Of a stretch of DNA of 64,000 bases, positions 34,260 through 42,996 are shown in pieces. The position numbers and the translations under genes are program-made. Each line of letters opens with the position of its first letter. Within the stretch, counting starts at the first letter, position 1. The notes beneath the pieces are model-generated. The model made no database searches, had not been told where the DNA came from, and saw nothing but the letters and a program-made list of their open reading frames with translations. The stretch is taken from NCBI GenBank assembly GCA_903904815.1, contig CAIVDU010000071.1:124001-188000 (forward strand), in the 5' to 3' direction. The stretch comes from an uncultured Armatimonadota bacterium (lineage in GTDB: Bacteria; Armatimonadota; Fimbriimonadia; Fimbriimonadales; Fimbriimonadaceae).

Positions 34260-36074
34260 CTAGCCAACCGGCTTTGCCAGGGCACTTCGGAATTGTTCCT
34301 CGTACAAATCCCGATAGATTCCGGGACGAGCGACCAGCTCGGAGTGGGATCCAATGTCGACGATGGCGCCTTCTTCCAAGATCACGATTCGATCAGCATC
34401 GACGACGCTGGACAGCCTATGCGCGATGATGAAAGTGGTTCTTCCCTTCATCACGTGCTTGAGCGCATCTTGGACGCGCGCCTCGGTTTCTCCATCGAGG
34501 GCGCTGGTGACGTCGTCGAGAATCAGAATCTTGGGATCGGTCACGAGCGCTCGGGCAAGGGCTAGACGCTGCTTCTGGCCGCCGCTCAGCTTGATGCCGT
34601 ACTCACCGATCATCGTTTCATACCCGTCCGGCAGGCCCATTACAAACTCATGGAGGTCGGCCGCTTTGCAGGCTCTCTCGACTTCGGCTTCAGTCGCTTC
34701 GCGGTTTCCGTAGCGAACGTTCTCGAAGATGCTGACGCTGAACAGCACGTTCTCTTGGGCGACCATGCTGATCTGCTTTCGCATGCTCTCCAGACGAACG
34801 TCGCGAATGTCATGGCCATCGACCAGTACGTGGCCCCTCTTCGGATCGTAGAACCTCATCAAGAGGTTCATCAGCGTCGTTTTTCCGGCTCCGCTGTGGC
34901 CGACCAACGCTATGACTTCACCCGCTTGAACTTCGAGGTTCACGTCTACGATGGCATGCTTGCCACCGACGTAGTCGAAGGAAACATGCTCAAACCGAAC
35001 GTTGCCCACGATCGGCGGAAGAGCCAGTGCGTTCGCGGAGTCCTCAATCTCCGGTCGGGTATCCAAAGTTTGAAATACGCGGTCCATCGCAGAGACCGCC
35101 CACTGCACCGTGTTGTTGAAGTCGATGACTCGAACGGCCGGGTTAAAAACAAACCCAATGTAGAAGGTCATGGCGACGAGCTTGCCGGCGGTCATCTCGT
35201 GGTGTTGAACCAGCCACCCACCGTAGGAGTACACAGCGCCGGTGCCCAAGGCACTTACGACGCTACTGACCAAGCCAAGGCGTCGGTTCAAATGGACTTG
35301 GCGCATGTCCGCGCCAAACTTCTTGCGGACCGTCTCCATGAAGCTTCGGCGTTCGAAGTCTTCCCTCACGAATGCCTTGACCACACCAATGCCGGCGATC
35401 TTCTCGGCCAGCTGCCCAAGCATCTCGTCGTAGAACTTCCTCTGGTCGTTACTGACCTCCCGAATGTGTTTCAGGAACGCCAGGTAACTGACGACGTAGA
35501 ACGGAACCAAAGCTAGAATGATGGCCGCCAACCGCCACTCAAGGAAGAAGAGCATCCCTAGGACGGCGACGAGAGTTACGATGTCGCTAATGAACGTGAC
35601 AAGCTGCCCCTGAATGAGGTTCTGAATCAGCTCGATGTCTGCAGTGACCCTGGCCATGATCTTGCCGGTCTGGGTCTGATTGTGGAACGCGAGGGAGAGC
35701 CGCTGAAGGTGTCGCCAGGTAGCAAATCGCAGGTCGAAAACGAACCGGTGACCGATCCAAGTCACCGTGTAAGAGTTCATGTAACTAAACAGGTTCCGAA
35801 CGGAGATGACGACTACAAGGCCAATTGCGGCGAGGAGCACCGTATGCCAGGCCGAATCTTGCATCGCCCTGTACGATGCTAACTGAGCCACTGTCCGAAT
35901 CGCCCCGTGAGCTTTGGCGTCTTGGAGGGGTTTGAGCGCACTGTCGATCGCCAACTGGTAGATCCTGGGGGGAAGGATCTGTAAGATCGTTACCAGAAGC
36001 GTCATAAGGACGGCCAGCACCACTCGAGCCCGATAGGGGCGAAGGATGCTTAGGGTCCGACGGAACGATCTCAT
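34260..36074 (-). CDS. ABC exporter (fused membrane and ATPase domains), MsbA/LmrA-like
   Basis: 604 aa half-transporter. The membrane domain (~1-320) has six helices, starting LRPYRARVVLAVLMTLLVT. In the nucleotide-binding domain, Walker A is GHSGAGKTT, the Q-loop region ISMVAQEN, the signature LSGGQKQRLALARAL, Walker B ILILDD and the H-loop IIAHRLSSV. The residue after Walker B is Asp (LDDVTSALD) where the catalytic Glu normally stands; this is seen in degenerate sites of heterodimeric exporters, but no partner gene is adjacent. The substrate is unknown (lipid, drug or peptide). TAAACT ends 6 nt before the ATG, so the mRNA is probably leaderless. Confidence 0.92.
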   Translation of the reverse strand: MRSFRRTLSILRPYRARVVLAVLMTLLVTILQILPPRIYQLAIDSALKPLQDAKAHGAIRTVAQLASYRAMQDSAWHTVLLAAIGLVVVISVRNLFSYMNSYTVTWIGHRFVFDLRFATWRHLQRLSLAFHNQTQTGKIMARVTADIELIQNLIQGQLVTFISDIVTLVAVLGMLFFLEWRLAAIILALVPFYVVSYLAFLKHIREVSNDQRKFYDEMLGQLAEKIAGIGVVKAFVREDFERRSFMETVRKKFGADMRQVHLNRRLGLVSSVVSALGTGAVYSYGGWLVQHHEMTAGKLVAMTFYIGFVFNPAVRVIDFNNTVQWAVSAMDRVFQTLDTRPEIEDSANALALPPIVGNVRFEHVSFDYVGGKHAIVDVNLEVQAGEVIALVGHSGAGKTTLMNLLMRFYDPKRGHVLVDGHDIRDVRLESMRKQISMVAQENVLFSVSIFENVRYGNREATEAEVERACKAADLHEFVMGLPDGYETMIGEYGIKLSGGQKQRLALARALVTDPKILILDDVTSALDGETEARVQDALKHVMKGRTTFIIAHRLSSVVDADRIVILEEGAIVDIGSHSELVARPGIYRDLYEEQFRSALAKPVG

Positions 36075-36080
36075 CCCTAT

Positions 36081-36086
36081 AGTTTA
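36081..36086 (-). promoter_or_regulatory. -10 element TAAACT of the ABC exporter gene
   Basis: Read on the minus strand it ends 6 nt before the ATG at 36074. Confidence 0.5.
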
Positions 36087-36209
36087 GGTCAAACGTGCGC
36101 TCCAAGGTCGACGGAGGCGTCTTCATTCGATTCTAAGTTATGGGGAACGATCCGCCTCATATCCAAATCGACGCTAGGACAAGCGTCCAGGCGCCCTGAG
36201 GCACTCAAC

Positions 36210-36215
36210 CATAAT
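36210..36215 (+). promoter_or_regulatory. -10 element CATAAT of the metH-like gene
   Basis: It ends 6 nt before the ATG at 36222. A GACGCT-AGGACA-AGCGTC hairpin (36170-36187) lies just upstream, near the -35 area. Confidence 0.5.
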
Positions 36216-36221
36216 AGAAGT

Positions 36222-38165
36222 ATGAAGTCTCTGCTGCTCGAAGCCCTGGAACAACGCGTGTTGATCTACGACGGCGCGATGGGAACCCAAATCCAAGCGG
36301 CCGACTTGAGCCAGAACGACTTCATTTTGAAGCCTCAGGCTGCCCAGTCGGTAGCCGTCAATTCCGCTGCGGATCGCATGGAGGGCAAAGTCCTAGACGG
36401 CTGCAACGAGATCCTGGTGTTTACTCGTCCTGAGGTCATCGAGAAGATCCACGGCGATTACCTGGACGCTGGTTCCGATCTGATTGAGACGAACACCTTT
36501 GGCTCAACCAGTATCGTGCTTGCCGAATACGAGATCCCTGAACTCGTTTACGACGTATCCTTGCAGGCCGCCAAGATCGCTCGTCGAGCAGCAGACTCTC
36601 GTTCGACCCCCGAGCGCCCTCGATTTGTCGTCGGAGCACTCGGGCCGGGAACAAAGCTTGTATCTCTCAGCCAGACCCGTTGGACCGAAATTGAATCCAC
36701 CTATTGCGACTCGTTCCGGGGACTGCTGGAGGGCGGCGCCGACGCATTACTCCTCGAAACCCTTCAAGACCTTTTGCTCGTGAAAGCAGGAATAGTAGCG
36801 GGTGAGCGAGCGATGGCGGAAGTGGGACGCCAAGTTCCGATCTTCGTTCAAGTCACCATGGAGCAGACCGGAACCATGCTGCTCGGTACCGAACTGGCGG
36901 CTGCACTCAACATGATCGAGTGCTTCCCCTCGGTCAAGGCATTCGGGATGAACTGCGCGACCGGTCCGGTCGAAATGGCGCCCCACATCCGCTACCTAGG
37001 GCAGAACTCCACGCGTCCGATTGCGATTCAGCCAAATGCCGGGCTGCCCATCATGGAAGCGGGCGCCGCAGTTTATAAGCTCACCCCCGACGACCTGGCC
37101 GCTCATCACGACCGATTTGTGACCGAGCACGGCGTAGCGCTTTGCGGCGGTTGCTGCGGAACCACTCCCGCTCACATCAGGGCGGTCGCGGAGCGAGTCG
37201 GAGGGCGCCACCACGGGTCAAACGCCCACTGGCAGAAAGTCCGAAACCTCTTCCCCGGGTTCGATTTCAACATTCGCAACGACGAGCAGGCCAGTGGACT
37301 AAGCTTAGTCGGCTGTTCGTCGCTGTATCAGTTCCAGCCTTACGAACAAGACAAATCGTTCCTGATAGTGGGCGAACGCACGAACGCGAACGGTTCCAAG
37401 GCGTTTCGAGACATGCTCTCGGCGGAGAACTGGGAGGGTCTTACCGAACTGGCGCGTGAGCAAGAAGGTGAGGGGTCCCACGTATTGGATGTGTGCACGG
37501 CCTACGTGGGTCGAGACGAATCGCGAGACATGCAAACGTTGCTGTCGTATTACAATCGCCACATCACAGTTCCGATCATGATCGACTCGACGGAAGTGCC
37601 AGTGATGGAGGTTGCGCTTCAGAGCCTGGCGGGAAAGCCGATTCTGAACTCGATCAACTTCGAAGACGGTGAGGGCCGACCTCGAAAGGTGCTCGCGCTA
37701 GCGCGCAAATACGGAGCGGCGGTAGTGGCTCTCACGATCGATGAAAAGGGTATGGCGAAGTCGGCAGAGGAGAAAGTCGATATCGCGGAGCGGCTTCTGG
37801 CACTTACCACCGAGTACGGCCTTCCCGAACACGATGTATTCATCGACTGCCTGACGTTTACGTTGGGATCGGGCGACGAGGAATTCCGTAAGTCCGGAAT
37901 TGCCACTATCGATGCCATGCGAGAACTGCGACGCAGACACCCGAGGGTGAACACCATTCTCGGTGTCAGTAACGTCAGTTTTGGCTTGAAGCCAGCCTTG
38001 CGCCAGGTATTGAACTCCGCTTTCCTGACCTACGCAAGAGAAGCGGGCCTGACCAGCGCGATCGTTCACTTCAGCAAGATTCAGCCAGAGAACCGGATCG
38101 ATCCCGAAATCTGGAAAATCGCCAGCGACCTCGTCTTCGATAAACGAGAGTTCGCAACGACCTAG
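36222..38165 (+). CDS. metH: MetH-like homocysteine-binding and pterin-binding protein lacking the B12 half
   Basis: 647 aa. Residues ~1-330 are the homocysteine S-methyltransferase domain: YDGAMGTQIQ, LIETNTFGSTS and the zinc-ligand cysteines in GMNCATGP and GGCCGTTP. Residues ~365-640 are the methyltetrahydrofolate (pterin-binding) domain: VGERTNANGSKAF, DVCTAYVGRDE and INSINFEDGEGR-like strands. The frame ends right after this domain, so the cobalamin-binding (cap, DxHxxG) and SAM-reactivation domains of full MetH (~1200 aa) are missing and no adjacent gene supplies them. It probably works with a separate B12 subunit encoded elsewhere. The stop overlaps the convergent neighbour by 4 nt. 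Confidence 0.9.
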   Translation: MKSLLLEALEQRVLIYDGAMGTQIQAADLSQNDFILKPQAAQSVAVNSAADRMEGKVLDGCNEILVFTRPEVIEKIHGDYLDAGSDLIETNTFGSTSIVLAEYEIPELVYDVSLQAAKIARRAADSRSTPERPRFVVGALGPGTKLVSLSQTRWTEIESTYCDSFRGLLEGGADALLLETLQDLLLVKAGIVAGERAMAEVGRQVPIFVQVTMEQTGTMLLGTELAAALNMIECFPSVKAFGMNCATGPVEMAPHIRYLGQNSTRPIAIQPNAGLPIMEAGAAVYKLTPDDLAAHHDRFVTEHGVALCGGCCGTTPAHIRAVAERVGGRHHGSNAHWQKVRNLFPGFDFNIRNDEQASGLSLVGCSSLYQFQPYEQDKSFLIVGERTNANGSKAFRDMLSAENWEGLTELAREQEGEGSHVLDVCTAYVGRDESRDMQTLLSYYNRHITVPIMIDSTEVPVMEVALQSLAGKPILNSINFEDGEGRPRKVLALARKYGAAVVALTIDEKGMAKSAEEKVDIAERLLALTTEYGLPEHDVFIDCLTFTLGSGDEEFRKSGIATIDAMRELRRRHPRVNTILGVSNVSFGLKPALRQVLNSAFLTYAREAGLTSAIVHFSKIQPENRIDPEIWKIASDLVFDKREFATT

Positions 38166-38641
38166 TCCTTTGGTTTGTTCGCCAAACCACGCGCCTCTAT
38201 CAACCATCTTGCCCTCTGCCTAAGGGCAACGAACAGGATCCATCCGCCCACGCAAAACTCCAGGACACCGGCGAGCACGTATTCGTTGGCGATCTTCTTG
38301 TCGGCGTCCAGGTTCGCGGTAGCGACGCCTGGGTTGTTGGGCAGATAAGTGACCGGAAAGTTCCACTTCGTGTGGGTGTCATCCTTTGGATCCACCTGGA
38401 CGTCCGTGGTGTACTGAGTTCTCTTAACATCGAAGCTAAGTGTGAGAATCTGCTGCTTGGCGCCGTGCTGAATCGCCACAATTCGCGTTTGGGCAACTTC
38501 TCCGCTGGAGCTCAGACGCCAGACTGCTAGCTGCTTTGGAACTCCCAGGCTAATCGCCACAATTCCAGTGCCAAAAACAAGAGCGGGGAGTAGAAAGCCA
38601 ATCGGACGATTCTTTCGGCTTTTCTTCGCCGGGGAGTTCAT
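38162..38641 (-). CDS. DUF3592-like membrane protein
   Basis: 159 aa. Two membrane helices, one near the start (GFLLPALVFGTGIVAISLG) and one near the end (LAGVLEFCVGGWILFVAL), flank a beta-rich extracytoplasmic domain with FPVTYLPNNPGVA, the hallmark of DUF3592 (usually V.Y.P.dP). The function is unknown. I chose ATG 38641 because a TAAACT hexamer ends exactly 7 nt upstream; an upstream in-frame start at 38665 is less likely. Confidence 0.7.
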   Translation of the reverse strand: MNSPAKKSRKNRPIGFLLPALVFGTGIVAISLGVPKQLAVWRLSSSGEVAQTRIVAIQHGAKQQILTLSFDVKRTQYTTDVQVDPKDDTHTKWNFPVTYLPNNPGVATANLDADKKIANEYVLAGVLEFCVGGWILFVALRQRARWLIEARGLANKPKD

Positions 38642-38648
38642 GGAACCA

Positions 38649-38654
38649 AGTTTA
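38649..38654 (-). promoter_or_regulatory. -10 element TAAACT of the DUF3592-like gene
   Basis: Read on the minus strand it ends 7 nt before the ATG at 38641; identical in sequence to the element of the ABC exporter gene. Confidence 0.5.
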
Positions 38655-38670
38655 TCCGCTGGCACACTTG

Positions 38671-38697
38671 GGAAAGTCGGCAGTTTGCAATGGGGAA
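38671..38697 (-). repeat. Heptad repeat copy
   Basis: On the minus strand TTCCCCA, TTGCAAA, CTGCCGA and CTTTCCC follow each other in 7-nt phase. AAACTGCCGACTT (13 nt) is identical to part of the array at 54590-54617. Confidence 0.45.
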
Positions 38698-38887
38698 GAG
38701 TGGCTCGGGACGCTCCTTAGGTTGGTAGCCGGACTTCGGAGCCACGAATCAATCACCGGATACCGTTCCCCGTGCCTCCACGGGGAGGCCAAGGCGCCCA
38801 CGACTTTCTCGCCCGCTTCCATGCGTGCATCCTTGCCATCAGGCCTTCTGTAGGACCGGTTTCGAGCGAAAAACGAACCGAGACAGG

Positions 38888-38893
38888 TAGCCT
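38888..38893 (+). promoter_or_regulatory. -10 element TAGCCT of the FKBP gene
   Basis: It ends 7 nt before the ATG at 38901 and supports that start over upstream in-frame codons. Confidence 0.5.
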
Positions 38894-38900
38894 CGCGAGC

Positions 38901-39650
38901 ATGTTCGTGACCTCAATGGTGTTTGTGGCGACCGTCCTACAGACGGGAAAAAAGACCGCAACCAAGCCAGCGGCTCCTCAGACCAAGGTGGAGGTTTTCT
39001 CCACCGGAACCGGTGGAGCTGCCGAAGCGGGAGACCTAATTACCGTCGACTACACCGGGCGTCTCACCAATAACAAGGTGTTTGACAGCTCGATTCCGAT
39101 AAAGCCGAACCCGGGGCATCCTCCGATTGCTTTTAATGTCGGGATCGGCCAAGTCATTCCCGGTTGGGACAAGTCGCTCGTTGGGACCAAGGTGGGTTCC
39201 CGGTTTCGACTGAGGATTCCTCCGGCGCTAGGATATGGCGCCCAAGGGACACCCGACGGCACAATCCCCCCTAACTCAACCCTCATTTTCGACGTACACG
39301 TACTCGGAATCATCAAGAAAGGAGCCAAACAAGTGATTGAAATCCATGAAATAGCCCCCGGCGACGGGCCTGCCGTGAAGGAAAACGATACCGTTTCCAT
39401 TCACTACACCGGTACGTTCCTCAACGGTCAGAAATTCGACAGTAGTCGAGACCGAAACCAGCCATTCTCGTTCAAGGTTGGAGTCGGACAGGTCATCCCT
39501 GGCTTTGACCTAGGCGTGCTTGGAATGAAGAAGGGAGGCCGCCGCAAGGTTACTATCCCACCGGAACTCGGCTATGGCGAGAGAGGCACCGGACCGATTC
39601 CTGGCAACTCCACCCTTGAGTTCGACATCGAAATCGTCAACATCAAATAG
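38901..39650 (+). CDS. Tandem FKBP-type peptidyl-prolyl cis-trans isomerase, probably exported
   Basis: 249 aa. A short hydrophobic start (MFVTSMVFVATVLQT) may be an export signal. Two FKBP domains follow: the first (~45-140) has DYTGRLTNNKVFDSS, GIGQVIPGWD and ALGYGAQGTPDGTIPPNSTLIFDV in short blocks; the second (~150-249) has HYTGTFLNGQKFDSS, GVGQVIPGFD and GYGERGTGPIPGNSTLEF. Both carry the active-site aromatic set. FKBPs accelerate proline isomerisation and often act as chaperones. An upstream in-frame start at 38772 would add 43 residues without family match. It ends at a strong terminator. Confidence 0.93.
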   Translation: MFVTSMVFVATVLQTGKKTATKPAAPQTKVEVFSTGTGGAAEAGDLITVDYTGRLTNNKVFDSSIPIKPNPGHPPIAFNVGIGQVIPGWDKSLVGTKVGSRFRLRIPPALGYGAQGTPDGTIPPNSTLIFDVHVLGIIKKGAKQVIEIHEIAPGDGPAVKENDTVSIHYTGTFLNGQKFDSSRDRNQPFSFKVGVGQVIPGFDLGVLGMKKGGRRKVTIPPELGYGERGTGPIPGNSTLEFDIEIVNIK

Positions 39651-39661
39651 GTAAATGGCTA

Positions 39662-39696
39662 CGGCCCCAGCGATGACAATCGCTGGGGCCGTTTTT
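39662..39696 (+). terminator. Rho-independent terminator of the FKBP gene
   Basis: A 13-bp perfect GC-rich stem (CGGCCCCAGCGAT with its complement), GACA loop and TTTTT. Confidence 0.95.
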
Positions 39697-39722
39697 CATT
39701 TGAAACCTTTGTAAAAAGTAAA

Positions 39723-39755
39723 AAGGGACAGGAGACCCATGGTCACCTGTCCCTT
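39723..39755 (-). terminator. Rho-independent terminator of rpsT
   Basis: AAGGGACAGG (39723-39732) pairs with CCTGTCCCTT (39746-39755), with an inner GACC/GGTC pairing. On the minus strand it is followed by TTTTTACTTTTT. Confidence 0.9.
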
Positions 39756-39772
39756 CTCAAGCAATCCGCGGA

Positions 39773-40063
39773 CTACTTGGTGGCGACGGCTTCTTTAGCT
39801 TTGACAGCGGCGTTTGCTGCCTTTGCGATGCGCGACTTTCGTCGGGCAGCCTGATTCTTGTGGATCACGCCTCGCTGTACAGCCTTATCCAGAGCCTTTA
39901 CTGCACTGGAGAGCGTCGTCTCGATCGCTTTCGCGTCGGTGCCAGCAACGGCGGTCTTGACCTTCTTCACGTACGTCTTAAGGGCGCTCTTCACCTCGGT
40001 GTTGCGCGTGCGATTCTTCGCGTTTCGCTTAAGATCCTTCTTGCTCGATTTAATATTTGCCAT
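39773..40063 (-). CDS. rpsT: 30S ribosomal protein S20
   Basis: 96 aa, highly basic, all-helical, starting MANIKSSKKDLKRNAKNR, with the VIHKNQAARRKSRIAK block of S20. It binds 16S rRNA in the small subunit. It is monocistronic: its own terminator follows and an 89-nt gap separates it from the large gene upstream. Confidence 0.97.
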   Translation of the reverse strand: MANIKSSKKDLKRNAKNRTRNTEVKSALKTYVKKVKTAVAGTDAKAIETTLSSAVKALDKAVQRGVIHKNQAARRKSRIAKAANAAVKAKEAVATK

Positions 40064-40152
40064 GGGTCAGAAACTTGAGATCACGGAGTTTACCCCGAAC
40101 TGGATGAATTTGCATCAGTCCCGTCGCGATTGACGCTCGGGGACCTTACAAA

Positions 40153-41964
40153 TTATTTCTTAATGAACTTCTTCTTCGTCTTGTCGAAGCCCTGATCGAG
40201 CTTCTTCGCGTCGTAGTGCCAGACTGGCGATCCGGATCGCTGGTAGAAGCACTGATAGCTCGACAAGAGCGAGGCGACGAGTCGTCTAGACGAACGTCTT
40301 ACAACGTTGACTTCGGCGAGAATCGTCAGGTAGTCGGCGCCCTTCGGCCAGTGGGCCATAACCTCGATCAGAAGGTCGAGCGTGCTCTTACCTTCGGCGG
40401 TTGCTCCGATGTTTCGAAGCTCCTCCATTCTCTGATTCGAAATGTAAACGACCGGATCCGGCTGGTCCATCCAGACGAAATCGAGAACGTTCGACTTGCC
40501 CGTCTTGGTCAGGGTGAATACTGCGCCGCTTTCTACCGGCTGCTCAAACCACCAATCGATCCAGTTGTAAGTCAGTCGTGCTTCCTGGTTCACCCAGATC
40601 TGCAACTCTCGACCGATCGGATCGACCACGATGAGCTCTTGGAGATTCGGATCTGCATCCAGCCATCCAGTAGGAAGCTGACAAAGCGGGAACGTTCCAA
40701 GCTCGCGATGAATCGACTTGAGAACCAAGCGAACCGTCTCTGGCATCGTCTTGGGAGCTGGCTGAGGGTCCTCGTCGAGGACGTCCGTAGCCAGCGGGTG
40801 CGACAGAAGCTTTCGAAGCGTCGAGCTCAGACCTTCATCGGTGAGTTCCACGTCAAGCAACTCACCCTCTTCGTCGACCACGTCGATGGCCTGGAAGTGG
40901 AACGGCTCGGGGACCTCGTTGATGTAGTCAGGAACATCGCCCGCCTTTCGGAAGCGATCTCCACCGACCCATTGAACTTCCGAGTTTGCTCGGAGCGCAG
41001 TGATGACGTTGTAAAGATCGTCAGGAAATGTCTTGTTGCTAGGAGTGATCTCGTAAGCCTCTTCCAGGATACGAGTCGCTGTGGTGGACTGATCGTTCCC
41101 AAGAACCTTGGCAACGAGTCGGTCGATATCCTCAGCCTTCACTTCAATTGGCGCGGCATCGTCTAGCTCCACTGTGGGGGCAAGTCGATCGGCTAACCGA
41201 ATGGCGGTTGAAATCCAACCCTTCACATCTGCTTCCGAGTGAATGACACCGTCTGGGCCGAACACGTAGCCGGGAACCGTCAGAGCGGATTCGTTAAACG
41301 CCTTAGGATCGAACAGGACAACCGATCGAGGATCCGGATCGTTCAGTCCGAGGAAGAACGCCGCGCCAAGGATCTTCAGTCGAATCGGAGCCGACATTTG
41401 AACGGCTTTGATAACCGCGCCGTCTGCTCGATAATCGAAATCGGGTCCCAGTTTGGCTTGAAGGGCCTGGACCTCTTCTAAGGTCACGCCGTTGATTTCA
41501 AGCGCTCGGCTCGCGACTTCGTCGGTGGCGGCAAAGCCCCAGCCGACGAGAGAAACTTCGTCTTTCTTGGTCAGAACGAAGGCATTGTCAAGGTGAACGA
41601 CTCGGCGAACGATCGGATCGATGATGTCGACATGCTGTCGTCGCATCCTGCTGATCTCAGCGACGAGGAGCTCGCTGGGCATCGGGCCGCCAAATCGGTG
41701 GAGAATGATCGCAATCGCTTCAGAAAATGGTCTGCCCTGACCCTGAAGTCGGGAAGCAGGGATCCATTTTCGCTCGTGATAAGCGAATCGATCAGGATTA
41801 GAAGCCAGCAGAGATCGCACCGCAGCGAGACCAATGCCTTGCCCGGCGAGCTTGTCTGCAAGCTCTCCTAGCTTCACCGCAGATTCCATCTCGGTGAGCT
41901 TCTCTAGAATCAGTTGGTCGACATACGACCGTGCATACTCTTCTTCAGGTTTGATTCCAACCAT
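40153..41964 (-). CDS. Unrecognised 603-aa protein with several winged-helix-like segments
   Basis: I do not recognise the family. Four segments have a helix-helix-helix-wing pattern: ~12-72 (ILEKLTEMESAVKLGELADK, ending RKWIPASRL), ~80-140 (EAIAIILHRFGGPMPSELLV), ~290-355 (RILEEAYEITPSNKTF, ending GGDRFRKAGDVP) and ~535-595 (LDLLIEVMAHWPKGADYLTI, ending SPVWHYDAKKL). The first resembles HARE/RpoE-delta-type domains. The middle is acidic. No signal peptide or membrane helix is present and the C-terminus is very basic (FDKTKKKFIKK). A cytoplasmic nucleic-acid-binding role is inference. A TATAAG hexamer lies about 30 nt upstream with a GAGGA nearer the ATG. Confidence 0.7.
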   Translation of the reverse strand: MVGIKPEEEYARSYVDQLILEKLTEMESAVKLGELADKLAGQGIGLAAVRSLLASNPDRFAYHERKWIPASRLQGQGRPFSEAIAIILHRFGGPMPSELLVAEISRMRRQHVDIIDPIVRRVVHLDNAFVLTKKDEVSLVGWGFAATDEVASRALEINGVTLEEVQALQAKLGPDFDYRADGAVIKAVQMSAPIRLKILGAAFFLGLNDPDPRSVVLFDPKAFNESALTVPGYVFGPDGVIHSEADVKGWISTAIRLADRLAPTVELDDAAPIEVKAEDIDRLVAKVLGNDQSTTATRILEEAYEITPSNKTFPDDLYNVITALRANSEVQWVGGDRFRKAGDVPDYINEVPEPFHFQAIDVVDEEGELLDVELTDEGLSSTLRKLLSHPLATDVLDEDPQPAPKTMPETVRLVLKSIHRELGTFPLCQLPTGWLDADPNLQELIVVDPIGRELQIWVNQEARLTYNWIDWWFEQPVESGAVFTLTKTGKSNVLDFVWMDQPDPVVYISNQRMEELRNIGATAEGKSTLDLLIEVMAHWPKGADYLTILAEVNVVRRSSRRLVASLLSSYQCFYQRSGSPVWHYDAKKLDQGFDKTKKKFIKK

Positions 41965-42215
41965 CTTGGCCTAGGGGGGTCCTCGCGACGCTTATAGTGC
42001 GGCGCAACCACCCATTATGGCTCATTGCGTTAACCTTAGGCAACACGCGAACGCAAACCGCCACTCAAAGTTGGGAGTTGACCGCGAAACACGTGACGTT
42101 TGTGGGGGTCGGAGATTTTTAGACGGCTTCTTTCCCCTCTTGACTAGGACTCAGTCACGTTTGGACGTCCTAGAGCGGAATCTGATCGTATCATGAACTA
42201 GCACCCCCTTCGTCC

Positions 42216-42914
42216 ATGACACCCAAATTCAATCCCCGTCTTCGGAAGGCCTCTGGATTCACGCTCATCGAGCTCCTGGTGGTCATAGCGATCATCGCAA
42301 TACTCGCGGCAATTCTGTTCCCCGTCTTTGCTCGCGCAAAGGCGGCGGCCAAGCAGACCCAGTGCCTGAGCAATTTGAAGCAGATTGGAGCCGCCATCAC
42401 GCTGTACATGGGGGAGTACGACGACCAGTTCCCGGCCGCCATCGATCCCTCCGATAAATTCGACCCCAACCTTTGGGCTTCGCAACCGGCGTTCCAGGCA
42501 CGGATTCCGACCATGCCGATGATGCATGAGGCGTTGCAGCCGTACGTCAAGAGCACTGAAATTTTCCACTGCCCTTCCGATTCGGGCACGCAGGTGCTGG
42601 ATAGCCATATTCCGGACCCGTTTTATACGTCGCCTTCGATGTTCAAGACCTACGGGACAAGCTACTTCTTCCGAACTGAGATCGCTTTCAAGTTCTTCTC
42701 GCAAGACAAATTCCAGTTGCCGGCAAACGTCAATGTCATGTTTGATGGCGCCGGCCATTGGCACGGTTCGGGACGGGGAGTCGAGTCAAACGACGATCCG
42801 TACACAATCTATTCCCTGCTCTCGGGTTACCGCTACAACAGCCTGTTCGGGGATATGCACGCGAAATCGCTTTCTTACGGTGGCATGCAGCAGGCTTGGG
42901 CGACGCCGCTTTAG
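42216..42914 (+). CDS. Type IV pilin-like protein (DUF1559/prepilin-type, H-x9-DG-like)
   Basis: 232 aa. A class III prepilin leader ([26 protein letters not shown]) has the cleavage Gly, N-methyl Phe and Glu5. The body has [17 protein letters not shown], a FHCPSDSG Cys region and a C-terminal [12 protein letters not shown] block resembling the H-x9-DG motif of the DUF1559 pseudopilins abundant in Planctomycetes and Armatimonadetes. These are secreted or surface-exposed with no proven role. Expansions of this family are common in such genomes; only one copy is here. Confidence 0.9.
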   Translation: MTPKFNPRLRKASGFTLIELLVVIAIIAILAAILFPVFARAKAAAKQTQCLSNLKQIGAAITLYMGEYDDQFPAAIDPSDKFDPNLWASQPAFQARIPTMPMMHEALQPYVKSTEIFHCPSDSGTQVLDSHIPDPFYTSPSMFKTYGTSYFFRTEIAFKFFSQDKFQLPANVNVMFDGAGHWHGSGRGVESNDDPYTIYSLLSGYRYNSLFGDMHAKSLSYGGMQQAWATPL

Positions 42915-42996
42915 GCCGAAAGCGTCCTTAGTCCACTTAGCTAAGTAGTTTTGCGAGGTCAGGAACCTTGCGATTCCTAGGATTGTTAGTCCGAAG

